DNA from: Marixanthomonas ophiurae
GTDB lineage: Bacteria; Bacteroidota; Bacteroidia; Flavobacteriales; Flavobacteriaceae
Reading direction: 5' to 3'
DNA: 64,000 bases
Assembly (NCBI RefSeq): GCF_003413745.1
Contig: NZ_QVID01000001.1
Location: 744,001-808,000 of the forward strand
How positions within the stretch are numbered: position 1 is the stretch's first letter; every line of letters begins with the position of its first letter. The position numbers and the translations under genes are program-made. Shown here in pieces: positions 33,862 through 43,465 of the stretch. A model generated the notes under the pieces. The model was not told the DNA's origin and did not search any database. It worked only from the letters and a program-made list of their open reading frames with translations.

Positions 33862-35133
33862 TTAGCTTAAATCGAAACCAATATCGGTTCGAAAGTACAT
33901 CCTGTCAAAAGATAGTTTTTCTATGTTTTGGTAGGATTTTTTTAGTGCCTTTTTGTAATCTTCGTCTAGTGAAGTAACTGCTAACACTCTTCCGCCATTA
34001 GTAAGTATTTTTCCATCTTTTATTGTCGTTCCTGCATGAAAGACTATAGCGTCTTGTATTGCATTAATTCCCTTTATTTCTTTTCCTTTTTCATACGCTT
34101 CAGGATATCCTCCAGAAACCGTCATTACTGTCGTAGCGGCACGATTGTCTATTTCTAAGTCTATCGTATTTAATTTTTGCTGAAAAGTTGCTTGTAATAA
34201 TTTCCCTAAATCGGTTTTAATTCTTGGGAGTACCACTTCAGTTTCTGGATCGCCCATTCGCACGTTGTATTCTATCACATACGGTTCGTTATTAACCTTA
34301 ATCAATCCAATGAAAACAAACCCCTTGTAATTAATTTTTTCTTTCTGAAGTCCTTCAACCGTAGGTTTTACAATTCGTTCTTCAATTTTTTGCATTAGAG
34401 ATTCGTCAACAAAAGGAACAGGTGAGATAGCACCCATACCACCAGTGTTCAAGCCTTTGTCGCCTTCGCCAATACGTTTGTAATCTTTAGCGGTTGGCAA
34501 TATTTTATAGTTTTTACCGTCGGTCAATACAAAAACGCTCAACTCGATTCCGTCTAGAAATTCTTCAATAACAACAGTACTACTCGCTTCGCCAAATTTT
34601 CCGCTCAACATATTCTCCAATTCGGTTTTTGCTTCTTCAATATCTTCCAATATCAACACCCCTTTTCCGGCTGCCAAACCATCTGCTTTTAATACATACG
34701 GTGGTTGTAGTGTTTCCAAAAACGCTTTTCCGGCTTGCAACGATTTTTTTGTAAAGCTTTCGTACGCTGCGGTCGGGATGTTGTGCATCGCCATAAACTC
34801 TTTTGCACGTTCTTTACTGCCTTCTAACAAAGCGCCTCGTTCTGAAGGACCTATAAGCATCACGTCTTTTAAGGTTTCAGAAGCAGAAAAATAATCTGCT
34901 ATTCCTTGTACCAACGGGTCTTCTGGCCCCACGACAACCATCTCAATATTATGGTTTACAACCGCTTTTTCAATCGCTTTAAAATCAGTTACATTTAAAT
35001 CTAGATTTTGTGCAATAGCTTCGGTTCCGGCATTTCCGGGCGCTACAAACAATGTATCGCAGAGTTCACTTTTTTTAAGTTGATAGGCAAATGTATGTTC
35101 GCGGCCACCAGAGCCCAATATTAAGATGTTCAT
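33862..35133 (-). CDS. purD: Phosphoribosylamine-glycine ligase
   Basis: PurD (GARS) joins glycine to phosphoribosylamine in purine synthesis. The 423-residue protein begins MNILILGSGGREHTFAY and has an ATP-grasp domain with YVLKADGLAAGKGVLI near residue 140, GMGAISPVPF, and YNVRMGDPETEVVLPRI, all diagnostic. The start is the ATG at 35133; a TTG reading upstream at 35157 is not needed. A TATTTTTG element at 35162-35155 may be its -7 box. The gene is monofunctional, not fused to purM or purN. Confidence 0.97.
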   Translation of the reverse strand: MNILILGSGGREHTFAYQLKKSELCDTLFVAPGNAGTEAIAQNLDLNVTDFKAIEKAVVNHNIEMVVVGPEDPLVQGIADYFSASETLKDVMLIGPSERGALLEGSKERAKEFMAMHNIPTAAYESFTKKSLQAGKAFLETLQPPYVLKADGLAAGKGVLILEDIEEAKTELENMLSGKFGEASSTVVIEEFLDGIELSVFVLTDGKNYKILPTAKDYKRIGEGDKGLNTGGMGAISPVPFVDESLMQKIEERIVKPTVEGLQKEKINYKGFVFIGLIKVNNEPYVIEYNVRMGDPETEVVLPRIKTDLGKLLQATFQQKLNTIDLEIDNRAATTVMTVSGGYPEAYEKGKEIKGINAIQDAIVFHAGTTIKDGKILTNGGRVLAVTSLDEDYKKALKKSYQNIEKLSFDRMYFRTDIGFDLS

Positions 35134-35154
35134 GAGAAAGATTTTTTTCGACTT

Positions 35155-35162
35155 CAAAAATA
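35155..35162 (-). promoter_or_regulatory. Possible -7 element of purD
   Basis: TATTTTTG on the minus strand (35162-35155) lies 21 bp before the purD ATG and fits the consensus. No TTG is found at 17-23 bp upstream, so the support is partial. Confidence 0.35.
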
Positions 35163-35195
35163 ATTGTTTGTAACTTGAAGCCCTAATTTTTTAGG

Positions 35196-36521
35196 TTGAA
35201 TTTATTTGAAACTACATTACGGTTAAAGGGTTTTCCTATTCAGGAAGCAAAAAAGCGGTTAGCGGAAATACAAAAGATTCCGACAACCGATTATGAAACT
35301 TATGTCATGGATAGCCGACAAAAAGTGTTCGACTATCATTTGCGAGAGAATCCGTTCTATCAATCTTTTATTGGCAACAAGACCATTAAAAAATGGGAAG
35401 ACGTTCCGGTTTTGACCAAAAGCGACTTACAAACCCCTTTAAAGCAGCGGCTTTCGAACGGTTTTTCAAATAAAAATAGTTATACCAGTAAAACTTCGGG
35501 GTCTAGCGGAACACCATTGTTTTTTGCAAAAGACAAATTTTGTCACGCCATGACTTGGGCGGTAATTATTAACCGTTTTGGATGGCATGGAGTTGATTTG
35601 GACGCTTCACTCCAAGCTCGTTTTTATGGTATTCCGTTAGATTTTAAAGGTTACCAAAAAGAACGATTAAAAGACAAGCTGAGCAATCGATACCGGTTCC
35701 CAATTTTTGATCTTTCGGAAGAAAAATTAGAGGAGTTTTTATCTGTTTTCAGAAGAAAAAAATTCGATTATATCAACGGACATACAAGCTCTATTGTTTT
35801 GTTTGCAAAATATCTTCAGAAAAAGAATTTGCTATTAAAATCTGTTTGTCCTACCTTAAAAAAGTGTATCGTTACTAGTGAAATGCTTTATGATACCGAC
35901 AAAAAACTATTGGAAAAACAACTTGGTGTCCCAATTGTAAACGAATATGGGGCAAGTGAGCTTGATTTATTGGCTTTTACCAATGCTGAAGATGAATTTC
36001 AGGTAAACAATGAAACACTTTTTATTGAAATTTTAGATAAGAACAACCAAACTGTCAAGAGCGGAAATCCCGGTCGTATTGTTGTCACCTCATTATACAA
36101 CAAAGCACATCCGTTTATACGGTATGATATTGGCGATATTGGAGTGCTAGACGAAACTTCTACCTTAAAAAAGCCTATTTTAAAAAAGTTAATAGGTCGA
36201 TCTAACGATACCGCTGTTTTAAAGGGGGGAAAAACCGTACCTGGTCATACTTTTTATTATGTTACAAAAAGCATCGTAGAAGAAGACGGAAACGTAAAAG
36301 AGTTTGTTGTAGAGCAGACCGCTTTAGACGCGTTCACTATCGTGTACGTTTCCGAAGTAGTACTTTCTGCAAAAGACCTAAAAAAGATTGAAGTAGCGCT
36401 TTCTAAATACATTGGAGCCGACCTCAACATAAATTATGAACGCTTAGAAGTACTAGATAGAAATAACCGTGGAAAATTGAAGCAGTTTATTTCTAAAATA
36501 GATAGGAGAAATGAGCCGTGA
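35196..36521 (+). CDS. CapK/PaaK-like adenylate-forming enzyme
   Basis: The 441-residue protein belongs to the phenylacetate-CoA ligase-like branch of adenylate-forming enzymes (CapK type) that is common at polysaccharide loci. The ATP-binding loop TSKTSGSSGTP, the EYGASELD segment and FIRYDIGDIG are visible. Such proteins activate carboxylic acids, perhaps to decorate a glycan. The start is TTG at 35196, because an in-frame TAA lies three codons upstream. It overlaps the following GT4 gene by 11 bp, so the two form a short operon opposite to the main cluster. The substrate is unknown. Confidence 0.88.
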   Translation: MNLFETTLRLKGFPIQEAKKRLAEIQKIPTTDYETYVMDSRQKVFDYHLRENPFYQSFIGNKTIKKWEDVPVLTKSDLQTPLKQRLSNGFSNKNSYTSKTSGSSGTPLFFAKDKFCHAMTWAVIINRFGWHGVDLDASLQARFYGIPLDFKGYQKERLKDKLSNRYRFPIFDLSEEKLEEFLSVFRRKKFDYINGHTSSIVLFAKYLQKKNLLLKSVCPTLKKCIVTSEMLYDTDKKLLEKQLGVPIVNEYGASELDLLAFTNAEDEFQVNNETLFIEILDKNNQTVKSGNPGRIVVTSLYNKAHPFIRYDIGDIGVLDETSTLKKPILKKLIGRSNDTAVLKGGKTVPGHTFYYVTKSIVEEDGNVKEFVVEQTALDAFTIVYVSEVVLSAKDLKKIEVALSKYIGADLNINYERLEVLDRNNRGKLKQFISKIDRRNEP

Positions 36522-37671
36522 TATTCTATTAATTACTAATTACTTTCCGCCTGAAAAAGGAGCAGCTCCCAACCGCATGCATACCTTGGCTAGTAACTTG
36601 ACCAAAGCTAACTATAATGTTCATGTGGTCTGCCCAATGCCCAATTATCCCAAAGGAGCCATATTTAATGGTTTTGAAGGTAGTGTTTATAAAAAAGATT
36701 CAGAAGCTGTGGGGACCATTCACCGATTGTGGTTGTGGCCCAGCAACTCGGAAAACAAATTTATACGCTTGCTTTCTATGATTTCGTTTTCGGTGAGCCT
36801 TTCGTTGTTTTTTTTGTTTAAAAGAAGTCCGAAAAAAATATTTATACAATACTCTCCTGTTTTTGTTGGGTTTACTGCTATTTTTTGGTCGTGGCTATTC
36901 GGTAAAAAACGGTTTTTAAATGTTTCAGATCTTTGGCCTTTGGCCGGACTGGAAATGGGTTTGTTGAAAAAAGGGCTGTATTATTCCGTTTTGGAATTGA
37001 TGGAGCGGTTTTGTTATAAAAAGTCCCATTTAATTGTGGGTCAATCTGAAGAAATCCTTGCGCACGTAGATACCAAGTGCAACACGCCTCTTTTTTTATA
37101 CCGAAATATTCCGGATTTCAACCCTCCTTCTATCACTGAAATCGCTGTTAAAAAACCCATTACGCTCGTGTATGCAGGTTTATTAGGTGTCGCACAAGGA
37201 TTGGTTGAAATTTGTAAAAAAATAGAACTGCCCAAACATATTGAGCTCCATATTTATGGTGCCGGACCAGAGGAAAAACTAATTTCAAAAATCAACAAAG
37301 AGAACATTTTTTATCACGGCGAAGTAGAACGAACCGTACTGCATAAAACATTGCAGCAATATGATATAGCTTTTATACCGCTGACAAATAGAATTTATGG
37401 CTCGGTACCTTCAAAGTTGTTTGAATATACTCGCTTGGGACTTCCTGTAGCTTATTTTGCCGGTGGTGAAGGAGGAACGTTGGTAGAAACCCATAAACTA
37501 GGTTGGAACATACCAGTTTCAGATTTTAATGCTTTTCAGCATTTTATTTCTGAATTAACTATACTAGAATTAGAGCGGTTTAATAAAGAAAAGGTACAAG
37601 AAAAAGCAATTGATGCATTTAATTTTCAGAAACAGTTTGATAAGCTTACAAAAGCAGTAAGCGAACTTTAA
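36511..37671 (+). CDS. Glycosyltransferase family 4 (WbuB-like)
   Basis: The 386-residue GT-B enzyme begins DILLITNYFPPEKGAAPNRMHTLASNL, as in WbuB-like GT4 proteins that add an acetamido sugar in O-antigen synthesis. A hydrophobic loop (residues about 89-108) is usual for this subgroup. The donor-binding region contains FIPLTNRIYGSVPSKLFEYTRLGLPVAYF. It is coupled to the CapK-like gene (11 bp overlap). Its stop overlaps that of the convergent glycosylphosphotransferase in a TTAA. Confidence 0.93.
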   Translation: MSRDILLITNYFPPEKGAAPNRMHTLASNLTKANYNVHVVCPMPNYPKGAIFNGFEGSVYKKDSEAVGTIHRLWLWPSNSENKFIRLLSMISFSVSLSLFFLFKRSPKKIFIQYSPVFVGFTAIFWSWLFGKKRFLNVSDLWPLAGLEMGLLKKGLYYSVLELMERFCYKKSHLIVGQSEEILAHVDTKCNTPLFLYRNIPDFNPPSITEIAVKKPITLVYAGLLGVAQGLVEICKKIELPKHIELHIYGAGPEEKLISKINKENIFYHGEVERTVLHKTLQQYDIAFIPLTNRIYGSVPSKLFEYTRLGLPVAYFAGGEGGTLVETHKLGWNIPVSDFNAFQHFISELTILELERFNKEKVQEKAIDAFNFQKQFDKLTKAVSEL

Positions 37672-39026
37672 TATGCTTTCTTATCTCCTTTAATAGCGTT
37701 GTAGATAGTTTGAAACACAATTTTAATATCCAAAAATAGCGACCAGTTTTCTAGATAGAAAATATCGTACTTAACGCGGTTAATGATATCATTTTCGGTT
37801 TCCACTTCCCCGCGGTAACCACTTACCTGAGCTAAACCTGTGATGCCAGGTTTAATAAAATGGCGTACCATAAACTTATCAATCCTCCCAGCATACATAT
37901 GCGTATGGCTTACCATGTGTGGTCTTGGCCCTGCAACGGACATATCGCCTTTTAGTACGTTTATAAACTGAGGTAGTTCGTCTATACTAGTTTTACGTAT
38001 AATCCTACCAACATTGGTTACTCTTGCATCACCTTTACTTATTTGATGCAGGTTTGCCATTGGATTGGGCTTCATGGACCTAAACTTATAACAGAAAAAT
38101 TCTTTGTAATCTAGCCCGTTTCTTTTTTGTTTGAAAAATACAGGACCTTTTGATTCTAGTTTTATAAGTATAGCTAATATAGGAGTTAACCAAGAAAGAA
38201 CTCCAACTATTACAAGTAGCGACAAGATGATATCAAAACTCCTTTTTATAAATTGATTAAAAGGCTCGTCCATAGGTATTTTACGCAATGATAAAATGGG
38301 TAAGACTCCATAATAACTAAAATCTAGTTTTTTACTATAAATTTCTTTATTATCTGGTAAAAACTTCAGTGTTTTAAGATTATTATCTACATAATCAATT
38401 AACTGAATAAGATCTGTATTATTTACTTCGGCTACTGAGGAGTATATTTCATCTATATTATTATCGGTAATATATTGGATGCAATCTTCAATTGTCGTTT
38501 TTTGGGGTCCTTTTAAATTGAATGTCTTGTCGAGGTGATATCCATATTCTGGATTATCTGAAAAGAATTTACGCAACTGATCCGTTTTTTTGTTTAATCC
38601 AATAATTACAACTTTCCTTTTGTTCCCACCAGTTAATAGCCTATACCTTTTAAGTAAAAAATAAATAGTGAATTTTACAACCGTTATACACGCCATTACC
38701 AAAAGCACATAATTTACTACAGCAATAGCACTTTTATTTTCGGTGTTGAAAATACCGAAGTAAGCAAACACAATCAATAGGAAAATGATAAGCTGTTTGC
38801 CTATCAACGACATAATTTTCGAAACATGAGTGAAGCGATATATTTCGTAAAAGCTAGACTTTAACGAAAGGATAACCCACCCCATGGTTACAAACGCAAT
38901 AAAGTTGATGATATCGTAAGTTTCAGAAAAGAAATAAAGCGCCCATAGATGAATGATTAACAGATCAATCACATAGGTTACTGGCCTTAAATAGCCCGAA
39001 TATCTTCCACTTTTAAAAATCATCAT
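37668..39026 (-). CDS. Polyprenyl glycosylphosphotransferase (initiating sugar transferase)
   Basis: This enzyme starts repeat-unit assembly by moving a sugar-1-phosphate to undecaprenyl phosphate. The 452-residue protein has four N-terminal helices, a central cytosolic domain, a fifth membrane segment near residue 275, and the C-terminal catalytic domain with KRNGLDYKEFFCYKFRSMKPN, TSIDELPQFINVLKGDMSVAGPRP and KPGITGLAQVSG, all WcaJ/WbaP marks. It is the last gene of the minus-strand cluster. Its ATG overlaps the UDP-xylose synthase stop by one base (TAATG). Confidence 0.95.
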   Translation of the reverse strand: MMIFKSGRYSGYLRPVTYVIDLLIIHLWALYFFSETYDIINFIAFVTMGWVILSLKSSFYEIYRFTHVSKIMSLIGKQLIIFLLIVFAYFGIFNTENKSAIAVVNYVLLVMACITVVKFTIYFLLKRYRLLTGGNKRKVVIIGLNKKTDQLRKFFSDNPEYGYHLDKTFNLKGPQKTTIEDCIQYITDNNIDEIYSSVAEVNNTDLIQLIDYVDNNLKTLKFLPDNKEIYSKKLDFSYYGVLPILSLRKIPMDEPFNQFIKRSFDIILSLLVIVGVLSWLTPILAILIKLESKGPVFFKQKRNGLDYKEFFCYKFRSMKPNPMANLHQISKGDARVTNVGRIIRKTSIDELPQFINVLKGDMSVAGPRPHMVSHTHMYAGRIDKFMVRHFIKPGITGLAQVSGYRGEVETENDIINRVKYDIFYLENWSLFLDIKIVFQTIYNAIKGDKKAY

Positions 39027-40015
39027 TACTTTCTAATGTGTTCTGAAAAATCTTTATGTTCACTTTTCAATAATTCTTCTTTTGAAAACTCCTTAAAATA
39101 TTCATAAGTTGTTTTCAACCCTTTTTTTCTAGATATTTTAGGTTCCCAACCCAATATGTCTTTTGCTTTTGTAATATCTGGTTGCCGTTGCATGGGGTCA
39201 TCTTTTGGCAAGGATTTGAACACAATTTTCTGTTGAGTTCCGGTTAATTTTATAATTTCTTCGGCAAAATCTAAAATACTTATTTCATGCGGGTTACCAA
39301 TATTAACTGGCAACGAATAATCACTCATTAATAATTTAAAAAGCCCTTCTACCTGATCATCCACATAACAAAAGGAACGGGTTTGCGAGCCATCGCCAAA
39401 TACAGTTAAATCTTCACCCCGCAGCGCTTGCCCTAAAAATGCTGGAATAACACGACCATCGTTCAATCGCATTCTGGGACCGTAAGTATTAAAAATACGG
39501 GCAATTCTAGTTTCCAGACCATGAAACCGATGATAGGCCATGGTAATGGATTCCTGAAAACGTTTTGCTTCATCATAAACGCCCCTAGGGCCAATGGTAT
39601 TTACATTTCCGTAGTATTCCTCATTTTGAGGGTGTACTAACGGATCTCCATAAACTTCGGAAGTGGAGGCTATTAAAATGCGGGCATTTTTTTCTTTAGC
39701 CAAACCAAGTAGGTTATGTGTACCGAGTGATCCCACTTTTAAGGTTTGAATTGGAATTTTTAAATAATCTATTGGACTAGCCGGGGACGCAAAATGTAAA
39801 ATGTAATCTACCTTCCCCGGAACGTGTACAAACTTGGTAACATCGTGGTGGTAAAAATGGAAGTTTTTATTTTGAAAAAGATGTTCAATATTTTTTAAAT
39901 CACCGGTAATAAGGTTGTCCATACCTATTACTTCAAATTCTTCTGCAATAAATCGATCGCATAGATGAGAGCCCAAAAAACCTGCGGCACCGGTAATTAA
40001 TATCTTTTTTTTCAT
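39026..40015 (-). CDS. UDP-glucuronate decarboxylase (UDP-xylose synthase)
   Basis: This short-chain dehydrogenase-type enzyme converts UDP-glucuronate to UDP-xylose. The 329-residue protein has the NAD-binding GAAGFLGSH at the N-terminus, the catalytic YDEAK near residue 148 and the UXS-typical [18 protein letters not shown] and [11 protein letters not shown]. Together with the adjacent ugd it supplies UDP-xylose, so the polysaccharide may contain xylose. The 4-keto arabinose route (ArnA) is less likely, since a separate decarboxylase fold is present. Confidence 0.93.
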   Translation of the reverse strand: MKKKILITGAAGFLGSHLCDRFIAEEFEVIGMDNLITGDLKNIEHLFQNKNFHFYHHDVTKFVHVPGKVDYILHFASPASPIDYLKIPIQTLKVGSLGTHNLLGLAKEKNARILIASTSEVYGDPLVHPQNEEYYGNVNTIGPRGVYDEAKRFQESITMAYHRFHGLETRIARIFNTYGPRMRLNDGRVIPAFLGQALRGEDLTVFGDGSQTRSFCYVDDQVEGLFKLLMSDYSLPVNIGNPHEISILDFAEEIIKLTGTQQKIVFKSLPKDDPMQRQPDITKAKDILGWEPKISRKKGLKTTYEYFKEFSKEELLKSEHKDFSEHIRK

Positions 40016-40018
40016 TTT

Positions 40019-41320
40019 TTAATTTCTTCCTATTGAAACGTACTTAAACCCTTCTTTCTTTACATCATCAACATTGTAAAGGTTTCTGCCGTCAAAAATT
40101 GTTGGGTTTTTCAACTCTTTTTTTATTCTACTGAAATCTGGCGTTCTGAAAATACTCCATTCGGTGCAAATTAATAATACTTCGGCTCCTTCTAAAGCTT
40201 GGTACATCGAATCTGCATAGTTTAGTTTATCTCCAAATTGCTTTTTAATGTTTGGTATTGCTTCAGGATCGAAAACAGTTAGTTTAGCGCCTTTTTTAAG
40301 CAGTCCATTCATCATATCGATAGCTGGTGCTTCGCGAACATCATCTGTTTCGGGTTTAAAAGCCAAGCCCCAAATAGCGATTTGCTTTCCTTGTAAATCT
40401 CCTTTAAAATAATCTTCAATTTTTGGAAGCAGGATTGTTTTTTGATTTTTGTTTACTTCAATGACCGAATTCAAGATTTTAAAGTCATAATTTTCATTCT
40501 TTCCGGCTTTCTGAAGTGCTTTCACATCTTTTGGGAAACAAGACCCGCCATAGCCTATACCTGGGAATAAAAAACGTTTGCCAATACGGGAGTCGGTACC
40601 CATTCCTGCGCGTACTTTATCAACATCTGCCCCTACTTTTTCACAGTAGTTAGCGATTTCGTTCATAAATGTAATCTTTGTTGCCAAAAAAGAATTCGCT
40701 GCGTATTTGGTCAATTCTGCAGATTTTTCGTCCATTACAATAATGGGATTCCCAGAACGCACAAATGGCGCATACAGTTTTTGCATTAATTGAGTTGCTT
40801 TTTCACTACTAGACCCAATAACAATTCGTTCTGGCTTTAAAAAATCGTCTACTGCAAAACCTTCTCTTAAAAATTCTGGATTTGAAACTACATCAAAGTC
40901 ACAGCTAGCGTTTTCGGCAATTACCGCTTTTACTTTTTCGGCTGTACCAACAGGAACGGTGCTTTTATCGACAATTACTTTATAGGTTTTTATTTTCTTT
41001 CCTATTTCTGAAGAAACATTTAAAACATAGGAAAGATCGGCAGAGCCATCTTCATCTTCGGGTGTAGGCAATGCTAAAAATACAATCTCACCGTGTTCCA
41101 ACCCTTCATCTAAAGAAGTTGTAAACTTAAGGCGGTTGGCTTCAATATTACGTTCAAAAAGGACATCAAGATGCGGTTCATAAATAGGGACGTTGCCATT
41201 ACGCATCGTATTGACCTTTTCTTTGTCAATATCTACACAAACTACTTCATTTCCAGTTTCGGCGAGGCAAGTTCCTGTAACGAGACCTACATAACCGGTT
41301 CCTACAACTGTTATTTTCAT
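40019..41320 (-). CDS. ugd: UDP-glucose 6-dehydrogenase
   Basis: Ugd oxidises UDP-glucose to UDP-glucuronate with two NAD+. The 433-residue protein has the Rossmann start VVGTGYVGLVTGTCLA, the catalytic Cys in GYGGSCFPKDVKAL near residue 258, and the C-terminal WGLAFKPETDDVREAPA domain. It precedes the UXS gene by 3 bp, which uses its product. A TATTTTTG element at 41354-41347 may be a promoter. Confidence 0.96.
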   Translation of the reverse strand: MKITVVGTGYVGLVTGTCLAETGNEVVCVDIDKEKVNTMRNGNVPIYEPHLDVLFERNIEANRLKFTTSLDEGLEHGEIVFLALPTPEDEDGSADLSYVLNVSSEIGKKIKTYKVIVDKSTVPVGTAEKVKAVIAENASCDFDVVSNPEFLREGFAVDDFLKPERIVIGSSSEKATQLMQKLYAPFVRSGNPIIVMDEKSAELTKYAANSFLATKITFMNEIANYCEKVGADVDKVRAGMGTDSRIGKRFLFPGIGYGGSCFPKDVKALQKAGKNENYDFKILNSVIEVNKNQKTILLPKIEDYFKGDLQGKQIAIWGLAFKPETDDVREAPAIDMMNGLLKKGAKLTVFDPEAIPNIKKQFGDKLNYADSMYQALEGAEVLLICTEWSIFRTPDFSRIKKELKNPTIFDGRNLYNVDDVKKEGFKYVSIGRN

Positions 41321-41346
41321 AATTTAATGTCTTAATTTTAAGAGTG

Positions 41347-41354
41347 CAAAAATA
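41347..41354 (-). promoter_or_regulatory. Possible -7 element of ugd
   Basis: TATTTTTG (41354-41347) on the minus strand lies 26 bp before the ugd ATG, in a context (TGTATTTTTGC) shared with the atpB element. No TTG is suitably placed upstream. Confidence 0.35.
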
Positions 41355-41369
41355 CAATTTGCTAGCATT

Positions 41370-42575
41370 TTAACCCTCATTTATGGTATTGTTTTGCGCA
41401 ACCATTTTATTGGATACTAACACAATAAGTATAAACCCAATATAATATGCTCCTATTTGCCTGTGGAATACATTTTCCACCATACAATAGGCTACCAATG
41501 AAAGTAATAAGGCAATGGGAAAATATTTTTTTCTTTTTTTTATGAATAGAGCAGTTATAAGAATACTAAATAATAGAAACCCTATTAATCCTGTACTAAC
41601 ATAAAAATCTAAAAATTGATTATGAGTATTGTACCTTTTATTTGTAAAATCTTGCTTTTTTTCGGAGTCTATTATGTTTTCATAACAAGAAACTAACCGG
41701 TCTTTGGTATTGTAAAATCCTATTCCTGTTAAGTTAACCCCTTCCTTTTTGGCTGTTTTCCACCCACATTCCCAAGTTTCTGAGCGGAGCTCCCATGTCA
41801 TCGTGTTAGTTACCAAACTGGTCAAGATAGATGGTTCTTTATCATCTTTGTGTGTAAATCCTACATAAAATAGGGTTCCTAAAATTGCTATAAAAAGCAC
41901 TAGAATTGGTATCCGAACTCGCTTTTTTGTACCATACAATTGGCGCAATAAAAGCAAGAACACTAACAATAATAAGGCGATTTTTGTACCTATCAAAAAC
42001 AAGAACAGTATATTGATAATCATATTGGCCAAATAGTAACGGTTTTTAGGGTGGAACTTAGGCCGCATTAAACTATATGATACTAAGATGCTTAAAACAG
42101 ATAACATCCCTAAATACAATCTATCTACTAACAACGCTTCAATTATCATAGGTGAGTCACCAAAATGAAAGTCGTTTAACGTATTGGTTAATATTACAAT
42201 ATTTACAACCGAAAAAATAATAGCGGCCACTGAAGAAAAGATGATAGCTTTTTTGATTTTGTTAAAATCATTTACAGGGATGTAAAGTAAAACTAACCCG
42301 ACTGCTATTAGTACTTTTTTTATAATACTGAAATCTTCACCCAGGGTTCCTGATAGTGCCGCATTGACCAATAAATAACCGAAAAAGAAAAGTAAAATAA
42401 GAATAAGGGATTGGTCAATTTTTTTGAAATCGTCTTTCTTTACTATAAAAGGAAATACAATAACCAAAATACCTAGCAAGATATTGGGCAATGCCCGTAC
42501 ATAATCTTCAAATGGAATAGTTACAAATAGCAATAGATATACGTATGGATAAATTGCAGAAAGTAGAATTTTCAT
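41370..42575 (-). CDS. O-antigen ligase/polymerase-like membrane protein
   Basis: The 401-residue protein has about 11-12 membrane helices and, in the large periplasmic loop before the last helices, TGIGFYNTKDRL and RYNTHNQFLDFYVSTGLIGFL, the H-N/Q-x-x-L pattern of WaaL/Wzy_C proteins. These join or polymerise lipid-linked glycans on the periplasmic face. It is preceded by its own consensus promoter. Whether it acts as ligase or polymerase cannot be told. It is one of four such proteins in the locus. Confidence 0.87.
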   Translation of the reverse strand: MKILLSAIYPYVYLLLFVTIPFEDYVRALPNILLGILVIVFPFIVKKDDFKKIDQSLILILLFFFGYLLVNAALSGTLGEDFSIIKKVLIAVGLVLLYIPVNDFNKIKKAIIFSSVAAIIFSVVNIVILTNTLNDFHFGDSPMIIEALLVDRLYLGMLSVLSILVSYSLMRPKFHPKNRYYLANMIINILFLFLIGTKIALLLLVFLLLLRQLYGTKKRVRIPILVLFIAILGTLFYVGFTHKDDKEPSILTSLVTNTMTWELRSETWECGWKTAKKEGVNLTGIGFYNTKDRLVSCYENIIDSEKKQDFTNKRYNTHNQFLDFYVSTGLIGFLLFSILITALFIKKRKKYFPIALLLSLVAYCMVENVFHRQIGAYYIGFILIVLVSNKMVAQNNTINEG

Positions 42576-42618
42576 ATACCTAAGTTACTATTTATATTAA
42601 AAGACGAAAGATAAAAAA

Positions 42619-42649
42619 CAAAAATATAATAACCCTGTTCTAGTTACAA
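42619..42649 (-). promoter_or_regulatory. Internal promoter of the polysaccharide locus
   Basis: TTG (42649-42647), a 20-bp spacer and TATTTTTG (42626-42619) match the consensus exactly. Located in the 113-bp gap after the WecG-like gene, it would drive the gene at 41370 and probably ugd, UXS and the glycosylphosphotransferase. Confidence 0.7.
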
Positions 42650-42688
42650 AATCATAGGCTCTAAGATGTTCATCTGTTAGTTAGAGTT

Positions 42689-43435
42689 CTAATCCTTCCC
42701 AAAAATTTTCTCTCTAAATACCAACATAATAAACTTGGTATTCCCTACTAAATAACGCTTCCACATTCGTTTGGGTTCTTGTAAAAAACGATAAAACCAT
42801 TCTAATCCAGAGTTTTGCATCCATTTAGGGGCTCGTTTTGTTTTTCCCGAAATGACATCGAAGCTACCACCTACACCCATTACAAAGTTGACTTTTTTTA
42901 ATATCTCCCGATTATTATAAAGGAAGTTTTCCTTTACGGGAGAAGAAATGGCCACAAACAACATCTGCGCCCCGCTATTGGCAATTTGTTGGGCGATTTG
43001 TTCTTCTTCTCCAGGTTTAAAGTATCCGTTTCTATACCCTGCTACAAGGTTTTTACTGTATTGTTCTTTGTATATTTCGGCAACTTCTTTAACCACTTCT
43101 TCTTTGGCGCCAAATAAGAATATTTTATAGCCTTTTTCGTGTGCCATGGCAACTAGATTTGCCATTAGGTCTATTCCTGCAACGCGTTCCTTTAATGGCT
43201 TGCCCAAAAATCGAGAGGCCCAAACTACTGCTTGTCCATCGGCATTTATTAAATCGGAGCTGTTTACGCTTTCGCGAAGCTGCAAATCCTTTTGCATAGA
43301 AACCAGCTTACCCGCATTGACCACCACGTGGTGAACTTGTTTTTCCTCTTCAATGTTTTTCGCCACCAATTGCAAAGTTTCTTGCATGGTAAGGTTGTGA
43401 ATTTGGGTGTTGAGTAGGTTTTGTTTTTTAACCAT
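42689..43435 (-). CDS. WecG/TagA/CpsF-family glycosyltransferase (GT26)
   Basis: This 248-residue enzyme belongs to the GT26 family, which transfers N-acetylmannosamine (TagA) or its uronate (WecG) to a lipid-linked acceptor. The conserved VNADGQAVVWASRFLGKPLKERVAG-type start, the FLFGAKEEV stretch and the C-terminal GGSFDVISGKTKRAPKWMQNSGLEWFYRFLQEPKRMWKRY-type tail are visible. WecB and WecC in the same locus make UDP-ManNAcA, so a WecG-like role is the natural inference. It lies alone, with 30 bp to the upstream SASA-type esterase gene. Confidence 0.93.
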   Translation of the reverse strand: MVKKQNLLNTQIHNLTMQETLQLVAKNIEEEKQVHHVVVNAGKLVSMQKDLQLRESVNSSDLINADGQAVVWASRFLGKPLKERVAGIDLMANLVAMAHEKGYKIFLFGAKEEVVKEVAEIYKEQYSKNLVAGYRNGYFKPGEEEQIAQQIANSGAQMLFVAISSPVKENFLYNNREILKKVNFVMGVGGSFDVISGKTKRAPKWMQNSGLEWFYRFLQEPKRMWKRYLVGNTKFIMLVFREKIFGKD

Positions 43436-43465
43436 GTTACAATTTAAAATTTCTGTTTAGGGTTT

